From the NCBI RefSeq assembly GCF_020711195.1, contig NZ_JAJFAT010000011.1, forward strand, positions 34,750-98,749: a DNA stretch of 64,000 nt. The letters run 5' to 3'. Below the pieces are notes generated by a model that was given only the letters and a program-made list of their open reading frames with translations, did not search any database and had not been told where the DNA came from. Source of the DNA: Halanaerobium polyolivorans. GTDB lineage: Bacteria; Bacillota; Halanaerobiia; Halanaerobiales; Halanaerobiaceae. Positions 62,770 through 64,000 of the stretch are shown piece by piece; the first letter of the stretch is position 1, and every line of letters begins with the position of its first letter. Made by a program: the position numbers and the translations under genes.

Positions 62770-63402
62770 TTAAGAAATTACGTCTTTAAAATTTTCTTCA
62801 TAAAGTAAAGTTGGTGGTTCTTTAGTTATCATTCTCTTTCTCAGATCATAAGCTTGGACAAAGTCAAGTAATTCTTTGGCCATCATTTTTGCTTCTTTAA
62901 GATCAGCAGCTGCTTTTTCTATTTCAAGCAGGACTGGATATCTTATCTGCTCAGTATACATTAATTTCAGATTAAAGGATTTATAATCTCCAACAAAACT
63001 TTTGCCGTTAAATGACATAAATCTTTTATGTCCTAGCTTTTCTATTTCTTCAATAATATCTTCTCTATTTTTAACAGCCCTATTTCCACCCAAAATATTT
63101 ATTATTTCACTATCAGCAAAGCTTTCAGAAATTTTCTCACTATATTCACGCCGAATATTAATTATTTCACCTATATCTGTTTCTTTATAAGCAAGACTCT
63201 GTAGTTCATGTTCGGCAAAATTTGTTCTGCTTACTCTTAATACTATATCTTCCCTAAAAAGCTCTGGACCAAAGTGCAGAGTTTCCCATTCTAGTTCTGT
63301 CTTTAAAACTTTTTTTAAAAAAGGTAGGGTTTTATATGCTTCAGCTTCATCTTTAAAATTAAATCTAGTTTCAACCTCATAGATAAATTTTATTTTTACC
63401 AC
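62770..63402 (-). CDS. CYTH-domain-like protein
   Basis: A 210-residue protein with features of the CYTH (triphosphate tunnel) superfamily: an N-terminal strand ending in YEVETRFNF (ExExR-like), ELFREDIVLRVSR, the lysine in SLAYKETD, and LLEIEKAAADL near the end. The match is from pattern, not certain. The start is unclear: the GTG used here overlaps an AGAGGTGG sequence. It lies between arsC and the CvfB-like gene. Confidence 0.6.
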   Translation of the reverse strand: MVKIKFIYEVETRFNFKDEAEAYKTLPFLKKVLKTELEWETLHFGPELFREDIVLRVSRTNFAEHELQSLAYKETDIGEIINIRREYSEKISESFADSEIINILGGNRAVKNREDIIEEIEKLGHKRFMSFNGKSFVGDYKSFNLKLMYTEQIRYPVLLEIEKAAADLKEAKMMAKELLDFVQAYDLRKRMITKEPPTLLYEENFKDVIS

Positions 63403-63415
63403 CTCTTATGGGTAT

Positions 63416-63817
63416 TTATATTTCTCCATTTCTTACTTTTTTGATTAGTGTTTTTACTTTGCCATTAATAATCTCCCTAGTCGCTCTAAAAACCTCAATC
63501 GCTTTACCGGCTGGATCTTCAAGTCCCCAGTCCTCTCTAAATTTACAGGGTAAATAGGGACATTCTACTCCACAACCCATAGTTATTAGAATATCCAATT
63601 CTGAAGGAATATCTTCTAATAATTTTGGCTGATGATCACTAATATCTATCCCGACTTCCTCCATTGCTTTAACAGCATTTTCTTTAACGGCATCAGCAGG
63701 ATCGGTCCCTGCACTGTAGACATCGAGCACATCACTACCATAGGCTCTAGCAAATCCTTCAGCCATTTGACTGCGGCAGGAATTACCAATACAAACAAAA
63801 GCAACTTTATATTTCAT
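63416..63817 (-). CDS. arsC: Arsenate reductase (thioredoxin-coupled, LMW-PTP type)
   Basis: A 133-residue ArsC. The P-loop is CIGNSCRS (C9, R15), as in low-molecular-weight phosphatases, and further cysteines C82, C86 and C91 lie in GCGVECPYLPC, where the redox cascade takes place. WGLEDPAGK is typical of the arsenate-reductase branch. First gene of a three-gene unit; no arsR, arsB or acr3 in the window. A plain tyrosine phosphatase role is less likely. Confidence 0.88.
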   Translation of the reverse strand: MKYKVAFVCIGNSCRSQMAEGFARAYGSDVLDVYSAGTDPADAVKENAVKAMEEVGIDISDHQPKLLEDIPSELDILITMGCGVECPYLPCKFREDWGLEDPAGKAIEVFRATREIINGKVKTLIKKVRNGEI

Positions 63818-63878
63818 TATTTCATCTCCTTGAATATTATTGGTGAATTAAAAGTATATAATACTAATTCATACTTAA

Positions 63879-63907
63879 ATGATAGACTATAGTTAAAAAA
63901 TTGTCAA
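63879..63907 (-). promoter_or_regulatory. Promoter of the arsC operon
   Basis: Minus strand TTGACA, 17 nt, TATCAT (5 of 6). The start falls near 63872, about 55 nt before arsC. No convincing ArsR operator is seen. The remaining bases to 64000 hold nothing I can assign. Confidence 0.75.
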
Positions 63908-64000
63908 GAAAAGTGGGGCAAAGGATTGTGTCAAATAACTTTTGGAAATGAGATAAGACTCCCTTATATATTTTTTAAAAAGCTAATGCTTTTATTGCTC

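Noticed and set aside
1..64000. CRISPR arrays, prophage, integrase or complete insertion sequence
   Set aside because: No regularly spaced repeats, transposase, integrase or phage structural genes are seen on either strand.

Overview
The window is AT-rich, densely packed bacterial chromosome with no phage, CRISPR array, rRNA or intact transposon. The content points to a low-GC, endospore-lineage Bacillota: HrcA with a perfect CIRCE operator, T-box and SAM-I leaders, a c-di-AMP riboswitch with the PgpH phosphodiesterase, FloA/NfeD, ComEA/ComEC, and a separate reactivation protein for a short MetH. A halophilic anaerobe of the Halanaerobiales type is my best guess from overall protein resemblance; that is inference, not proof. 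Almost all genes are on the minus strand; the plus-strand genes are rpsT, the kinase-like/phosphoribosyltransferase-like pair, the gamma-carbonic anhydrase, cysK and yjbQ.

Layout. 1-13.4 kb (read right to left): phoH-pgpH-ybeY-dgkA/PAP2-hemolysin family-DUF3048 lipoprotein-cdd-era-mgtE-deoC-recO, ending at a terminator whose U-tract runs into the promoter of glyQ-glyS. 13.4-28.7 kb: lepA-hemW, then the heat-shock operon hrcA-grpE-dnaK-dnaJ-rsmE-mtaB-HIT-yqeY-nfeD-floA-tail protein, plus rpsT on the other strand. 27.7-34.0 kb: comEA-comEC-holA, and patatin-DUF3343-udk. 34.2-35.7 kb: a plus-strand pair coding for a kinase-like/nuclease-like fusion and an HPRT-like protein whose active-site loop is altered. 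35.7-41.5 kb: copA behind a CsoR-like operator, a GNAT gene, and argF behind an arginine T-box. 40.2-47.3 kb: nadD-yqeK-LCP-rsfS-leuS-rseC-MATE. 48-52.4 kb: metF-reactivase-metH under a SAM-I riboswitch, next to tRNA-Arg(CCG). 52.5-53.8 kb: two SHOCT membrane peptides behind copper-type operators, and a lipoprotein. 53.8-55.6 kb: a structured non-coding stretch, cysK, and a shortened Rrf2 regulator. 55.8-61.6 kb: histidine kinase, two receiver proteins, two TrkA-type proteins and TrkH, all behind a c-di-AMP riboswitch. 61.8-64 kb: yjbQ and an arsC-CYTH-CvfB-like operon.

Themes. Potassium/c-di-AMP control appears twice: PgpH degrades the messenger and the trk operon carries its riboswitch. Amino-acid supply is controlled by RNA leaders (argF, metF operon) and possibly by a CymR-like regulator beside cysK. 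Two distant loci (copA and the SHOCT pair) share the same promoter/operator layout and look like one copper regulon. The least understood parts are the kinase/nuclease fusion with its altered HPRT partner, and the folded non-coding element near 54.0-54.1 kb.
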